The notes: generated from the sequence alone by a model not told the origin. Counted from the first letter of the stretch, positions 8,860 to 17,625 are shown. The stretch: 64,000 bases of DNA from Streptomyces sp. SCSIO 30461 (GCF_037023745.1 NZ_CP146101.1:7934501-7998500), one strand, 5' to 3'. Numbers and translations: made by a program.

Positions 8860-9471
8860 ATGACCACCATCCTCGACAGGACGGCGAACCGCGCCCCCAT
8901 CCCAGGACGTGCAAGCCGGCTGTCGCTCACCCCGAAGACCGGGTCGGCCGCGAGCGCGCTCGACGGCGCCTGGTGGCCCCGTTCCCGTGACCTGGCGGCC
9001 GAGCTGCCGTCGCTGACCGACGCCCTCGAAGCCCGCTGGGGCCGCATCACCCGGATCGCGGTGAACCCGGGTCGCTGGCGCGCCGTGCCGCGCCGGGTCT
9101 CCTCTTCCGGCCACGCCCTGCACGTGGGCTGGTTCACCGAGCTGGATCCGGACAAGATCATCCTGCTGTCCTACGCGGTCAGCCGCTGCGACCTGCTCGT
9201 GGTTCCGCCCGAGGCCCAACCCGCCTCCGCGGCCCGCCTGATGTCCGCCGCCGCTGTCCCCGGCAGCGTCCTCACTCCGGGTGTGCTGCTGTCCGACGAG
9301 GCCGCGACCGCCCACCGCGAGCGGGAGGACCGAAGCGGCGAGGAGCTCTGGGAGGCCGACGGCGGGGCCGTCCTCGGGCGCCTCCGAGGCCCGGTGGCGC
9401 ACGCCGTCGTCGGCGCGCGGATGATCCACCCTGCCGAGGTACATGCGGAGTTGACGCCATGGAGTTCCTGA
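8860..9471 (+). CDS. DUF5994 family protein, 203 aa
   Basis: The core LDGAWWPRSRDLAAELPSL, the WGRITRIAVNPGRW block and RCDLLVVPPEAQPASAARLM mark DUF5994. It is longer than its divergent neighbour at the C-terminus. The frame is open upstream to 8641 but ATG 8860 gives the expected N-terminus; the upstream residues are Arg/Ser-rich and unlike protein. The stop overlaps the start of the next small membrane ORF, suggesting co-translation. Function is unknown. Confidence 0.8.
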   Translation: MTTILDRTANRAPIPGRASRLSLTPKTGSAASALDGAWWPRSRDLAAELPSLTDALEARWGRITRIAVNPGRWRAVPRRVSSSGHALHVGWFTELDPDKIILLSYAVSRCDLLVVPPEAQPASAARLMSAAAVPGSVLTPGVLLSDEAATAHREREDRSGEELWEADGGAVLGRLRGPVAHAVVGARMIHPAEVHAELTPWSS

Positions 9472-9782
9472 TCACGCTCGCGGTGGGCGCCCTCCTGGTC
9501 GCGCTCGGCGTGCTTCTGATCCACCGACTCAATGCCGCGCGCGACGCGCGCATCGCCGCCCACCACCTCAGCGACCGCTTCCCCGCCCTCCGCCGTCCAC
9601 CCGGACGCAGCCGTCCCGGGCCCGCCGGGCGAACGGCCGCCCACGGACACCCGATCCTGACCCCGGACCATTCCTCCGCTCGAAGGGCGGCGGGGTGGGG
9701 CGACCCGGCATCCCGGAGAACCCCACCCGCCGACCTCTCGCTTCGCTCCGAAGGGAACACGCCGTCTTGCGCCCCGTTCTGA
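9459..9782 (+). CDS. Small single-pass membrane protein, up to 107 aa
   Basis: The N-terminus MEFLITLAVGALLVALGVLL is a clear membrane helix, followed by a basic cytoplasmic stretch. Beyond about residue 55 the composition is Arg/Pro/Ser-rich and may not be conserved. ATG 9459 overlaps the end of the DUF5994 gene. No family was recognised. Its 3' end overlaps the probable start of the next gene. Confidence 0.5.
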   Translation: MEFLITLAVGALLVALGVLLIHRLNAARDARIAAHHLSDRFPALRRPPGRSRPGPAGRTAAHGHPILTPDHSSARRAAGWGDPASRRTPPADLSLRSEGNTPSCAPF

Positions 9783-10045
9783 GTCCCGCCGAAAACGAGC
9801 CTCTGCCACAGTCAGGGCTCGCGGAGATCCGTATCGTCGCCGCCACCCCCGATGCCGCCCGCATGGTCGCCGAAGTGATCCGCCGGTGCTTCGCCGGGAC
9901 GGAACAGCGCAGCTACCCGGCGCCGGGCGGCGGCACGCGGCTCCACCTCACCGTCGACACGGAGACCGCCGCCGGCCCCGCCCGCTCCTGGCTGGCCACC
10001 AGCCGACCGCCCACCGGTACCGGCCCGCACGCCGAGGAGCCCTGA
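9767..10045 (+). CDS. Conserved Streptomyces hypothetical, about 92 aa
   Basis: The conserved-looking core is GLAEIRIVAATPDAARMVAE followed by RCFAGTEQRSYP and GGGTRLHLTVDTETAAGPAR, an alternating alpha/beta pattern of about 75 residues. A TTG at 9767 with AAGGGA ten bases upstream is the best start, although the frame is open to 9695. No function can be given. Confidence 0.5.
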   Translation: MRPVLSPAENEPLPQSGLAEIRIVAATPDAARMVAEVIRRCFAGTEQRSYPAPGGGTRLHLTVDTETAAGPARSWLATSRPPTGTGPHAEEP

Positions 10046-10434
10046 CCGGCTGCGAACGACACCGCGCGGGGCGTGAACGACACGGGCCGGGGCGACCCGC
10101 ACCGGCAGGGGCGGTACCGCCGACAGGTCGCGGGTTCCCCGAGGCGCCGGGCAGGCGGCCGGCGTCACCGGGGCGGCATACGGGCCCGACCGCCGCATCC
10201 CGGTGCAGCACCCCGCCTCCGCCCGCGACCGCCACCTCATGACCGAGGGCCTGGTCACCGGTCATCCGGTCCCCCTGCGCCGGTGGCGGCTGTGTGGCGT
10301 GGTCTCGCTCCGAGGAGCATCCTGGAGGCCACACCGCTGGTGGGCCACGCCGGTACCTGCCGCCGCAGGGCCCCGGAGGCCGACCCGCGCGGCAACGACG
10401 GGCGAGGCCCGCGTCTTCCGGTTGGAGGCAACGG
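10046..10434. other. 389-bp stretch without a supported gene
   Basis: Short open frames exist on both strands but none has a recognisable family, a good ribosome-binding site or a convincing product. The right end carries GGAGG at 10423-10427, the ribosome-binding site of the phosphatase gene. Confidence 0.4.
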
Positions 10435-11637
10435 ATGCCCGTGGGACAGCTCGGTGATCCGGATCGGTCGGAGAGCTTCGGCGAGGGGCTCCTCGGCACG
10501 TTCCTGGACCGCGCGCACGAGCTGCCGCCCCATCTGGTCGGGTCCGTCGTCGCCGGCACCGTGGCCCGTCTGGGGGGCCGTGACCCGCAGATCCTTCTCC
10601 AGGACTACGGTCAGCAGAAGCTGGTTCCCCTGGTCGGCGAAGGTCTGACGGACGGCGGACCACACCCCATCGACCGCTCAGCGGCGGGCCGGTGTTTCCT
10701 CACCTCGTACCGCGTCGAGGAGGACGTGCCGGCAGGCGGGGTGCGCGTCCATGTCCCTCTGCTGGACGGAGGGGAGCAGGCCGGGGTCCTCGCCGTCACC
10801 CTGGACGCGGTCGACGACGACGACCGCCGCCTCCTGCGCAGAATCGCCGGCCTGACCGCCCAGTTGCTGCAGTCCAAGAACAGCTACACCGACCTCTTCT
10901 TCCGCACCCGACGTAGGGAACCCATGAGCGTCGCCGCCGAGGTCCAGTGGTCTCTCCTGCCACCACTGGCCATGACCATGCCCCGCGTCGCTGTCGCCGG
11001 AGTTCTGGAGCCCGCCTACGACGTGGCCGGCGACAGCTTCGACTACGCCCTGAACGGAGACGCGCTCCACCTCTGCATGATCGATGCCATGGGCCACGGC
11101 CTGAACGCGGCCACCATGGCCACCGTAGCCATCGGCGCCTACCGGCACGCCCGTCGAATCAGCGTCGAGCTGTCCGAGATCTACCTGTTCATGGACCGTG
11201 CCGTGTCCGAGCAGTTCGCCCCCGACCACTTCGTCACCGCACAGATGATGCGGCTGGACACGAACACCGGCCGCCTCCAGTGGGTCAACGCCGGGCACCC
11301 CGCGCCCATGCTGATCCGCGGGCACCGCGTGGTGGGCCGCTTGGACAGCCCCACCACCCTGCCCGTCGGCTTCGGAGGAGCGCAGCCGCAGGTCAGCGAA
11401 GTGACACTCCTTCAAGGGGATCGCATTCTCTGCTTCACCGACGGCCTGGTGGAGGAGCACGAGAGCGGCCGGGAACAGTTCGGAGAGGACCAGTTGATCG
11501 CCTGGATCCAGCAGCTGGACCCGGTCGAACGAGGAGTTCGCGCGGTGGCACGCGACCTGTCCCACACACTCAGGCGGGCTCGCGGCGAGACCACCTCCGA
11601 CGACGCCACACTCCTCTTGGCCGAGTGGCGTGGCTGA
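10435..11637 (+). CDS. SpoIIE/RsbU-type PP2C serine phosphatase, 400 aa
   Basis: Residues 1-150 form a sensor half that resembles a GAF domain (VHVPLLDGGEQAGVLAVTLD). Residues about 180-400 are a PP2C-SpoIIE domain with the metal-binding Asp motifs: VAGDSFDYAL near residue 198, MIDAMGHGLNA near 217, NAGHPAPMLI, FTDGLVEE and TTSDDATLLL at the end. Such phosphatases dephosphorylate anti-sigma antagonists (partner switching). ATG 10435 follows TTGGAGG. No kinase or antagonist gene is adjacent, so the partner is unknown. Confidence 0.9.
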   Translation: MPVGQLGDPDRSESFGEGLLGTFLDRAHELPPHLVGSVVAGTVARLGGRDPQILLQDYGQQKLVPLVGEGLTDGGPHPIDRSAAGRCFLTSYRVEEDVPAGGVRVHVPLLDGGEQAGVLAVTLDAVDDDDRRLLRRIAGLTAQLLQSKNSYTDLFFRTRRREPMSVAAEVQWSLLPPLAMTMPRVAVAGVLEPAYDVAGDSFDYALNGDALHLCMIDAMGHGLNAATMATVAIGAYRHARRISVELSEIYLFMDRAVSEQFAPDHFVTAQMMRLDTNTGRLQWVNAGHPAPMLIRGHRVVGRLDSPTTLPVGFGGAQPQVSEVTLLQGDRILCFTDGLVEEHESGREQFGEDQLIAWIQQLDPVERGVRAVARDLSHTLRRARGETTSDDATLLLAEWRG

Positions 11638-11648
11638 CCTCCGTCGTA

Positions 11649-11852
11649 CCACAACGTGCCAGAAGGGCTGGTGCGCAGCGACGAACAAGGGTGCGAAGGA
11701 GACCATCGCACGGGGTCTCAAGACGTCGTTCTCCCAGGTCAGACCGCTTTCGGCCCGATTGCCAGGTGATTCCCAAGCCTGGAGCGCGAGTCGATTCTCG
11801 TCACCCGCTCCAGACAGAAGCCCCAGGCCATCGGCTCGGGGCTTTCTTGTTG
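11649..11852 (+). repeat. Attachment-block copy R1: tRNA-Gly(CCC) 3'-half with arm sequence and terminator (degenerate)
   Basis: Starts with CCACAACGTGCCAG, runs through GGTCAG (11737-11742), then the 3' half of a tRNA gene (11769-11813) ending TCACCCGCTCCA, then a terminator hairpin with CCCC/GGGG arms and TTTCTTGTTGT. Compared with the other copies the tRNA part has CCTGG in place of CTCAG and lacks one T in the T-loop. The 5' half of the tRNA is absent. It is the leftmost of four related blocks and looks like an old attachment site of tRNA-targeting elements. Confidence 0.75.
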
Positions 11853-11933
11853 TCTAGAACTATCTGGGCGTCGCGCACCACCTGCGCACCACCTCGACGG
11901 CGATCAGAGCACGGGCCGTTGGCCGTCCTCACG

Positions 11934-12701
11934 TCACGCAGACGGAGACAAGAACGCATACATCGCCCGACCGTCCACCCGGGCACCCTCGTCGGCCAGT
12001 TGGCGCCAAGCGGCATGCTGAGGATCGTGCAGAGCCTTCGCCAACGCGAGCTTCTTGCGGTCACCCTTGTCAAGCTCGGCCCTCAGTCGCAGCGGATTGG
12101 CGGGCAGCGAGAGCAGGAACGCCAGATCTCGGTAGTGCCTCTCCGGTGAAGCAGTCTTGATGCCGACCGCTGCAGCCTTCGCCACGATCGCCCCAAGCAG
12201 ACTGGGGCGGCGGATGCGGCCCGTTCGCTGCCCCAATTGAACGATCACAGCCTCGGTTCGCTGCGCAGCCTGCCGGCCGCCTGGAACCTCCAGAGTGCGG
12301 CCGGGCGGCGTCGTTGTGAGGTCTGCACGGGGGCCGAGGTTGTCGGGGGCCAGCAGATCCACCACCAGCCGCCGCGGCTCAACCCCGCGCTGGTAGCGGT
12401 GCAACAGGTTGCCCTGTGGCGACATGCCGGCGGGGGAGAATCCGAACCGTTCCAGCGCTGCAACCAATCGGCGCAAGCTCCGCTGGTCCGATTGCACATC
12501 GGCGAGGACATCAAGGTCGGCGCTCGCCGCCGGTGGCGTCCGGCCGTACTCCAGACCGTGCAGAAGCACCATCTGCCCACCGATCAGCGACCAGGCATCC
12601 GGCACCTGCTCCGACAGGTCGAAGAGCACGCCCCACAGCTCCACCAGCGGACCGGAGAACAGGTCCGACTCCAGTCGCACGCCGGGCGCCTCAGCCTCCA
12701 T
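11934..12701 (-). CDS. AbiEii-like nucleotidyltransferase (putative toxin), 255 aa
   Basis: The motif LIGGQMVLLHGLEYGR with a downstream Asp pair (ASADLDVLADV) is the nucleotidyltransferase signature of AbiEii/AbiGii-type toxins. The C-terminal ERHYRDLAFLLSLPANP helix is also usual in this group. It would modify RNA or another target with nucleotides. ATG 12701 is favoured because GGAGGG lies eight bases upstream; a GTG at 12707 would overlap the upstream gene. It forms an operon with the HTH protein before it, the order of a type IV AbiE-like toxin-antitoxin module, and lies between attachment blocks R1 and R2. Confidence 0.7.
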   Translation of the reverse strand: MEAEAPGVRLESDLFSGPLVELWGVLFDLSEQVPDAWSLIGGQMVLLHGLEYGRTPPAASADLDVLADVQSDQRSLRRLVAALERFGFSPAGMSPQGNLLHRYQRGVEPRRLVVDLLAPDNLGPRADLTTTPPGRTLEVPGGRQAAQRTEAVIVQLGQRTGRIRRPSLLGAIVAKAAAVGIKTASPERHYRDLAFLLSLPANPLRLRAELDKGDRKKLALAKALHDPQHAAWRQLADEGARVDGRAMYAFLSPSA

Positions 12702-12703
12702 GA

Positions 12704-13444
12704 TCACGCCCTCCGTGGTTGTACGTGGCGAGCCAGGAGGGACGCAAGCAACCTGGACGCCGCGGCGTCGGCTCGACCCTCGTGGAGGTCCAGCAAGTCG
12801 GCCGCCACTACCGAGGCCGGAGCGTCGTGGCCCTGCCCGGCCGTTCCGGGCGACTGAGTCAGGAACGACCAGAGTTCCGCCGGTGGGATGCGAAGCAAGA
12901 CATTGCCCCGCTCCTCGTCACGGACCAACCCGAACTCGGCTTCCAACTCCTGCACCTTCTCGGGATGCACGTAGATCTCTGCACGCCCGAGAGCGACGTA
13001 GTCCGCCCCCACGTGCGCTGCGGCGCTCGCACCACCCCTCACCACATCCGGAGCGGCCAGCAACGTCGGCAGGACGCCTGAATGAACGCGGTACGAGCGC
13101 ACCTCAGCCCGGGCGGCAAGAAGTTCCCGGAGCAGCGCCGGGGCCAACCGCTCGTGGGCGATGAGGCTCCGCAGCCGCGCTCTCACCCTGGACTTCTCGG
13201 CGTCGGACAGATCCACCGGCGGACGGCCATCCAGCAGCGCGAGAACGCCCCACGCGTTACGGGGCGACAGCGGTCTCCGCGAGCGCGTGCCACGGTCCTT
13301 ACGATCCCGGACACTGCCCCCGACAACCAGCCAACGACCACCGACTCTCTGCCCTTGGAGCGTTCCGTCATACAGCAGCTGGCGAACACGGGAGTCGTCC
13401 ACCCCGAGCAGGGCTGCAGCCTGCTTCACCGACAGCAATTCCAT
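12704..13444 (-). CDS. HTH protein, AbiEi-like putative antitoxin, 246 aa
   Basis: The N-terminal 45 residues (MELLSVKQAAALLGVDDSRV, then QRVGGRWLV) form an excisionase/MerR-type HTH of the helix-turn-helix DNA-binding family. The remaining 200 residues contain VGADYVALGRAEIYVHPEKV and LLRIPPAELW, similar in layout to the effector half of AbiEi antitoxins. It probably represses its own operon and neutralises the adjacent nucleotidyltransferase. The ATG at 13444 with AAGGGG upstream is preferred over the in-frame upstream codons. Antitoxin identity is inferred from fold and pairing. Confidence 0.6.
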   Translation of the reverse strand: MELLSVKQAAALLGVDDSRVRQLLYDGTLQGQRVGGRWLVVGGSVRDRKDRGTRSRRPLSPRNAWGVLALLDGRPPVDLSDAEKSRVRARLRSLIAHERLAPALLRELLAARAEVRSYRVHSGVLPTLLAAPDVVRGGASAAAHVGADYVALGRAEIYVHPEKVQELEAEFGLVRDEERGNVLLRIPPAELWSFLTQSPGTAGQGHDAPASVVAADLLDLHEGRADAAASRLLASLLARHVQPRRA

Positions 13445-13656
13445 GATCATCCCCTTGCGCCTCCTCTCCCGATGCCAGGAGAGAACCCGCAATTCAGTAT
13501 GCAGCCCCGATCTTCTTGCGTCAACCCTCACGATATCGGGAGGCAAGGCGCAATCGTCTATCGGGCAATCCAGGCACTGAGCGGGGCAAGCGCCTCAGCC
13601 AGGGAAGTCAGCGGACTCGCAGGCGGGGATTTCACCCTCACCCCGACCATCCCGTA

Positions 13657-13875
13657 GCGCGTGCCACAACGTGCCAGTAGCGGCGGTGAACAGCGGTCAA
13701 CAGGGGCTCCCCCGGCGACCCGCCGAACGATTCCCCGCAAGGACGTTCCCACAGGTCAGCGGCTATACAGGCACCCAAGTGCGGAGCGATTCCCAAGCTC
13801 AGAGCGCGAGTTCGATTCTCGTCACCCGCTCCAGTAGAAAGCCCCAGGCCAAAGGCCCGGGGCTTTGTTGTTGTC
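13657..13875 (+). repeat. Attachment-block copy R2: tRNA-Gly(CCC) 3'-half with arm sequence and terminator
   Basis: The block has the arm sequence GCGCGTGCCACAACGTGCC, AGCGGTCAACAGGGG, GGTCAG (13754-13759), the tRNA 3' half (13789-13833; anticodon loop TTCCCAA, T-loop TTCGATT, end CACCCGCTCCA) and a terminator with AAAGCCCC/GGGGCTTT arms followed by GTTGTTGT. The fragment folds as anticodon 3' strand, T-arm and acceptor 3' strand of a tRNA-Gly(CCC), but the 5' half is missing. This is the usual form of an att site left by a tRNA-targeting integrative element. Confidence 0.8.
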
Positions 13876-13932
13876 CAGACCGGATCAGGCATCGCATGCC
13901 CGTTGCGTGCCTGGTGGCAGCGATCTCCCGTG

Positions 13933-14160
13933 TCAGAGAAAGTGCGGCGGTACCCAACGCTCGCCGGTCACCGAGGTGCGCTGCCGACGGTACGGATGCC
14001 CTCCTCGGCCCGTGGCGACGTTGCGGATGCGGCTGGTCTCAGCGGCGATGGCGCGAGCCTCGGCGAGATCGGTGACCTCTCCGGCGCGGGTCTCCAAGGC
14101 GTGAGGTCGGGCAGCGGTCTCCGGATGCCGGGCAATGAGGTCTTCTCGGCAACGTGACGG
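13933..14160 (-). pseudogene. Possible gene relic, C-terminal fragment of unknown protein
   Basis: On the minus strand about 70 codons give a helical, protein-like stretch: IARHPETAARPHALETRAGE followed by TDLAEARAIAAETSRIRNV, with good third-position G/C. No start with a ribosome-binding site fits, and the frame upstream is not protein-like. It may be the end of a regulator once carried by an integrated element. I do not recognise the family. Confidence 0.3.
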
Positions 14161-14197
14161 TTGCGGTGTGTGACGGGTGCGGGTGCCCGCTCGCAGC

Positions 14198-14593
14198 CTA
14201 GCTCTGCGGTGCCAGGGTGCGTAGGACGTCGAACTCGTTGCCCTCGGGGTCTGCCATGACCACCCAGTTTCGGTCTGAACCCTGGCCCACATCCGTCTTG
14301 GTAGCGCCGAGGCCGATCAATCTGGTCACCTCGTCCTCGGTGCTGCCGTCGATCGGGCTGACGTCGAGGTGAAGCCGGTTCTTCACGGCCTTGCCCTCGG
14401 GTACCTGGATGAACAGCAGGGTGGGTGGCATCTGACGACCCCGAACATCCTCGACGGTCGGCACCCAGGAACCGATCTCGACCCTGCCCGCGCTCCGGTC
14501 GATCACCTTGAAGTCCAGGACCTCGCACCAGAAGGCCGCGAGCCTCTCCGGATCACGGCAGTCAACGACCAACTCGGTGAACCTACTTGTCAT
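14198..14593 (-). CDS. VOC superfamily (glyoxalase/bleomycin-resistance-like) protein, 131 aa
   Basis: The product has the paired beta-alpha-beta-beta-beta layout of vicinal oxygen chelate proteins: MTSRFTELVVDCRDPERLAAF, WCEVLDFKV, then NRLHLDVSP and WVVMADPEGNEFDVL. The length is typical. Members bind metals to isomerise small molecules, or act as drug-binding proteins; the substrate cannot be told from sequence. ATG 14593 is used. It is probably cargo of the element between attachment blocks R2 and R3. Confidence 0.85.
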   Translation of the reverse strand: MTSRFTELVVDCRDPERLAAFWCEVLDFKVIDRSAGRVEIGSWVPTVEDVRGRQMPPTLLFIQVPEGKAVKNRLHLDVSPIDGSTEDEVTRLIGLGATKTDVGQGSDRNWVVMADPEGNEFDVLRTLAPQS

Positions 14594-14767
14594 GACTCTC
14601 CCAGATAGTGCGGACGGGGCTCAGAGTACTGGCCAGGTCGCCCGTCCGACAGATCCGCGATCTTCCTGACTGGCCCAGACGGACTGACCCGGCATCAGGT
14701 ATGCGAGAAGCCCCTGGTAGGAACAGGTCTGCGAAGATCACGTTCCGGAACCCAGAGGCTTCACGCG

Positions 14768-15592
14768 TTGACCAGTATCACCTATACCGCAACACTCGAC
14801 GTCGGTAGGGAGACCGCCGAGTCTCTCACCCGACTCTTGCGCGAGCACCGCGAACGGCTCGGCACTCGCAACGGGACCCGCGCTCTGGGCGTCCTCAAGC
14901 AGGGTGTCCTGGTGCCGCGGTGGTTCGTCGACGGGACGCGGCTGGCCCAACTCGCCCGGGACAACGGGGTTTCGGTGCCCACCGCGTACCGCTACTCGCA
15001 CGAAGGGCTGACCGTGCTCGCCGACCACGCCCCGGATCTGTCCACCGCGCTGGAACGGGCGGCGGCCGCCGGCTACACCCATCTCAACCTGGACGGCACC
15101 GTCATCCGTACCGACCGCGTCGCCGCCCCCGGCCCCAACGGCGCCGACCTCTGGTGGTCCGGGAAGCACAAGCACCACGGCGGCAACGTCCAGGTCATCT
15201 CCGCCCCCGACGGCTGGCCGATCTGGGTCTCCCCGGTCCGCCCCGGCCGCGAACATGACACCACCTGCTCCCGCACCCACGGCCTGGTCGACGCCCTCAA
15301 CCGGCTCGCCTCCACCCTTGACATTCCCACCCTGACCGACCTCGGCTACGAAAGCGCCGGCGACGGCTTCCGCCATCCGGTCAAGAAGCCCAAAGGCGGC
15401 GAACTCGACGACGGGCAGCAGGCGTTCAACTCAGTCATCCGAGGCGTCCACGCGGTCGCCGAGCGGGCCAACGCCCTACTCAAGGTCACCTTCAAGGCCC
15501 TGCGCCGGGTCAGCCTCGACCCCAGCGGCATCACCCGGATCGCCCGAGCCGCCCTCGTCCTGCTCCAGATGGAACACGGGTGCACCACCTGA
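14768..15592 (+). CDS. IS5-like DDE transposase (DDE_Tnp_4 type), 274 aa
   Basis: A DDE domain fills the C-terminal half: LNLDGTVIRTDRV (first Asp), TLTDLGYESAG (second Asp) and VHAVAERANALLK (Glu). The N-terminal half has the HTH-like LAQLARDNGVSVPTAYRYSH region. The start is a TTG at 14768. The outer ends of the element are not clear: GAAGATCACG occurs at 14733-14742 and again at 15595-15604, but in direct rather than inverted orientation, so at least one terminal repeat seems lost. The transposase itself looks full length. Confidence 0.85.
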   Translation: MTSITYTATLDVGRETAESLTRLLREHRERLGTRNGTRALGVLKQGVLVPRWFVDGTRLAQLARDNGVSVPTAYRYSHEGLTVLADHAPDLSTALERAAAAGYTHLNLDGTVIRTDRVAAPGPNGADLWWSGKHKHHGGNVQVISAPDGWPIWVSPVRPGREHDTTCSRTHGLVDALNRLASTLDIPTLTDLGYESAGDGFRHPVKKPKGGELDDGQQAFNSVIRGVHAVAERANALLKVTFKALRRVSLDPSGITRIARAALVLLQMEHGCTT

Positions 15593-15730
15593 CCGAAGAT
15601 CACGAACCGTCACGAGACGTTACCGAGAAGGGTTCAATGGCCACCTCGGTGGCTTTGGTGGCCTACCTGGTGCTTCGGTGTAAACCCTCAACCGGAGCGC
15701 CGAGGCTAGTGTCTCGTGATCCTGTTCATG

Positions 15731-16279
15731 TCAGTTCGAGTTGTTATTGACGAGTTTCTTCACGTTGGTCGCGACGAGTCGGACTTTGGCGAGGACCTCG
15801 CCGGCGGTCGCGGTCCAGGTGAACGGTTTCGCGTTCTCGTTCCAGGAGTCGATGTAGTCGCGGATCTGCTTGATCAGGACGTTGACGCTGGAGAACGTGC
15901 CGCGGCGGATGGACTGCCGGGTCAGGATTCCAAACCAGATCTCGATCTGGTTCAGCCACGAGGAGCCGACGGGAGTGAAATGGAAGTGGACGTGCGGGTT
16001 CTTGGCCAGCCACTCCTTGACCTCTGGGGTGGTGTGCGTGGAGAGGTTGTCCAGGACGACGTGGATGTCCTTTCCGGCGTGTGGTTTCACCGCCTTCTTC
16101 AAGAAGGTCAGGAAGTCCTTGCCGTTCCGGGTCGGCCTGCACTCGCCGAGCACTTCGCCGGTGGTCACGTTCAGGGCGGCGAACAGGTTCGTGGTGCCGT
16201 GCCGGACGTAGTCGGCGGTGCGCTTCTCGCTCGCCGCGAACGCGACGGGCAGCACCGGCTGGGTTCGGTCCAGCGCCTG
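15731..16279 (-). CDS. IS630 transposase, 3' exon (182 codons)
   Basis: This exon starts QALDRTQP, continues VLPVAFAASEKRTADYVRHG and holds the second and third catalytic acids of the DDE domain: HVVLDNLSTHTTPEV (Asp) and PVGSSWLNQIEIWFG (Glu). Joined to the 5' exon at 18199-18762 it gives a 370-residue transposase in one frame. Without intron splicing the protein ends five codons into the intron. Confidence 0.85.
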   Translation of the reverse strand, partial: QALDRTQPVLPVAFAASEKRTADYVRHGTTNLFAALNVTTGEVLGECRPTRNGKDFLTFLKKAVKPHAGKDIHVVLDNLSTHTTPEVKEWLAKNPHVHFHFTPVGSSWLNQIEIWFGILTRQSIRRGTFSSVNVLIKQIRDYIDSWNENAKPFTWTATAGEVLAKVRLVATNVKKLVNNNSN

Positions 16280-16319
16280 GGTGAGTCGGCGGCGGGGATT
16301 TCACCCGCCGCCGCTCTCA

Positions 16320-16353
16320 GAACCGTGCGTAAACCTCTCGGCTTACACGGCTC
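16320..16353 (-). ncRNA. Group II intron domain V
   Basis: The minus strand reads GAGCCGTGTAAGCCGAGAGG and closes with the paired CGCACGGTTC: a 34-nt hairpin with the catalytic AGC-type triad region and GNRA-like tip (GAGA). It is followed by a domain VI hairpin with arms GGCGGCGGG and CCCCGCCGCC around TGAAAT, whose A could be the branch point. Confidence 0.85.
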
Positions 16354-16374
16354 CCATCGTCCAGTCGTGCACGG

Positions 16375-17625
16375 TTACGGCGTGACGAGCTTCCAGTGGG
16401 CAAAGAGTCCTGGGAACCGTCGCGCGTGACGGCCCAGCGCCTCTCGCGCCCGCGCTCGCTTGTGCCGGAACCGCTTGTACTTGCGGACGAGCCACCGCAC
16501 CAGATAGTCGTTGATGCGGTTGAGGCTGGAACGCAACGCGGTCGGATGGAACCGGCCGAAGTAGTTGATCCAGCCCCGCACGACCGGGTTGATCTCCCGG
16601 GCGAGCTGCTCCAGGGTCGTGTCACTGCGCAGGTGCAGCCGCCAACGGCGGATCTGCACCCGGATCAGCTTGGCGGCCTCGTCACTGACCCCCGGATTGA
16701 AGCCGAAGAAGTATTCCCCGCGCTTCGTCCGGAGCCTGCGCACGCGAAACCCGTACCCCAGGAACGTGAACGAGGTGTGCTCAGCTGAGCCACGCCTGTT
16801 CCTGTCCTTGCAGTACACAATGCGGGTCTTCTGGGGATGCAGCTCCAGACCCCCGCATTCGGCCAGCCGCTCGGCGATGGCCTGACGCACCCGATGCGCC
16901 TGGACCTCGTTGCGGCAGTGGACCACCACGTCATCGCAGTACCGCTCGAACTGGATGCCCGGGTGCTCCCGGGCCATCCAGGCATCGAACGTGTAGTGCA
17001 TGAACAGGTTGGACAACACGGGTGAGACCGCTGAGCCCTGCGGGCTGCCGCGGTCCCGGGCGAGCAGGCTGCCGTCCGGCCGCTGGAGCGGGGCCTTCAG
17101 CCACCGCTCCACATACAGCAGGACCCACCGCTGGTCGGTGTGGTGGGCGACCGCCTTGAGGACGAGATCATGATCGAGGTTGTCGAAGAAGCCCCGGATG
17201 TCCATATCGATCACCCAGTCCGTTCTCCAGCACCGTTCCCGGCACGCCTCGACCGCGTCCAGTGCGCTACGCCGGGGTCGATAGCCATAGGAATCCGGGT
17301 GGAACACAGGCTCCACCAGCGGCTCCAGCACCATCGCCACCACCGTCTGCGCGATTCTGTCCGCGACCGTCGGCACGCCGAGGACCCTGACCCCGCGTCC
17401 TCCCGGCTTGTCGATCTCCACCATCCGTACCGGCGGCGGGAAGTAGCAGCCCGACGACATGCGATTCCACAGCTTGTAGAGGTTGCCCCGCAGGTCAGCC
17501 TCGAACTGCTCGATCGACTCGCCGTCGACGCCCGCCGCGCCCTTGTTGGCCTTGACCCTCAAGTACGCCTCGAGCACCAGGTGTTTCGAGATCTCGAACG
17601 ACTTCGATCCGCTCGTCTGGTTCAT
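16375..17625 (-). CDS. ltrA: Group II intron reverse transcriptase/maturase, 416 aa
   Basis: RT blocks 0-7 are present: GAAGVDGESIEQFEADL, RMVEIDKPGGRGVRVLGVP, SYGYRPRRSALDAV, VIDMDIRGFFDNLDHDL, RGSPQGSAVSPVLSNLF, the active-site block ERYCDDVVVHC, and FLGYGF. The catalytic pair is intact, with Cys in the second position of the usual YADD. Domain X follows and ends LFAHWKL; no HNH endonuclease domain is seen. It would assist splicing and retrohoming. ATG 17625 has GGAG eight bases upstream. Confidence 0.92.
   Translation of the reverse strand: MNQTSGSKSFEISKHLVLEAYLRVKANKGAAGVDGESIEQFEADLRGNLYKLWNRMSSGCYFPPPVRMVEIDKPGGRGVRVLGVPTVADRIAQTVVAMVLEPLVEPVFHPDSYGYRPRRSALDAVEACRERCWRTDWVIDMDIRGFFDNLDHDLVLKAVAHHTDQRWVLLYVERWLKAPLQRPDGSLLARDRGSPQGSAVSPVLSNLFMHYTFDAWMAREHPGIQFERYCDDVVVHCRNEVQAHRVRQAIAERLAECGGLELHPQKTRIVYCKDRNRRGSAEHTSFTFLGYGFRVRRLRTKRGEYFFGFNPGVSDEAAKLIRVQIRRWRLHLRSDTTLEQLAREINPVVRGWINYFGRFHPTALRSSLNRINDYLVRWLVRKYKRFRHKRARAREALGRHARRFPGLFAHWKLVTP

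Noticed and set aside
14733..15604. Terminal inverted repeats for the IS5-like element
   Set aside because: The shared GAAGATCACG is in direct, not inverted, orientation, so element ends could not be defined.
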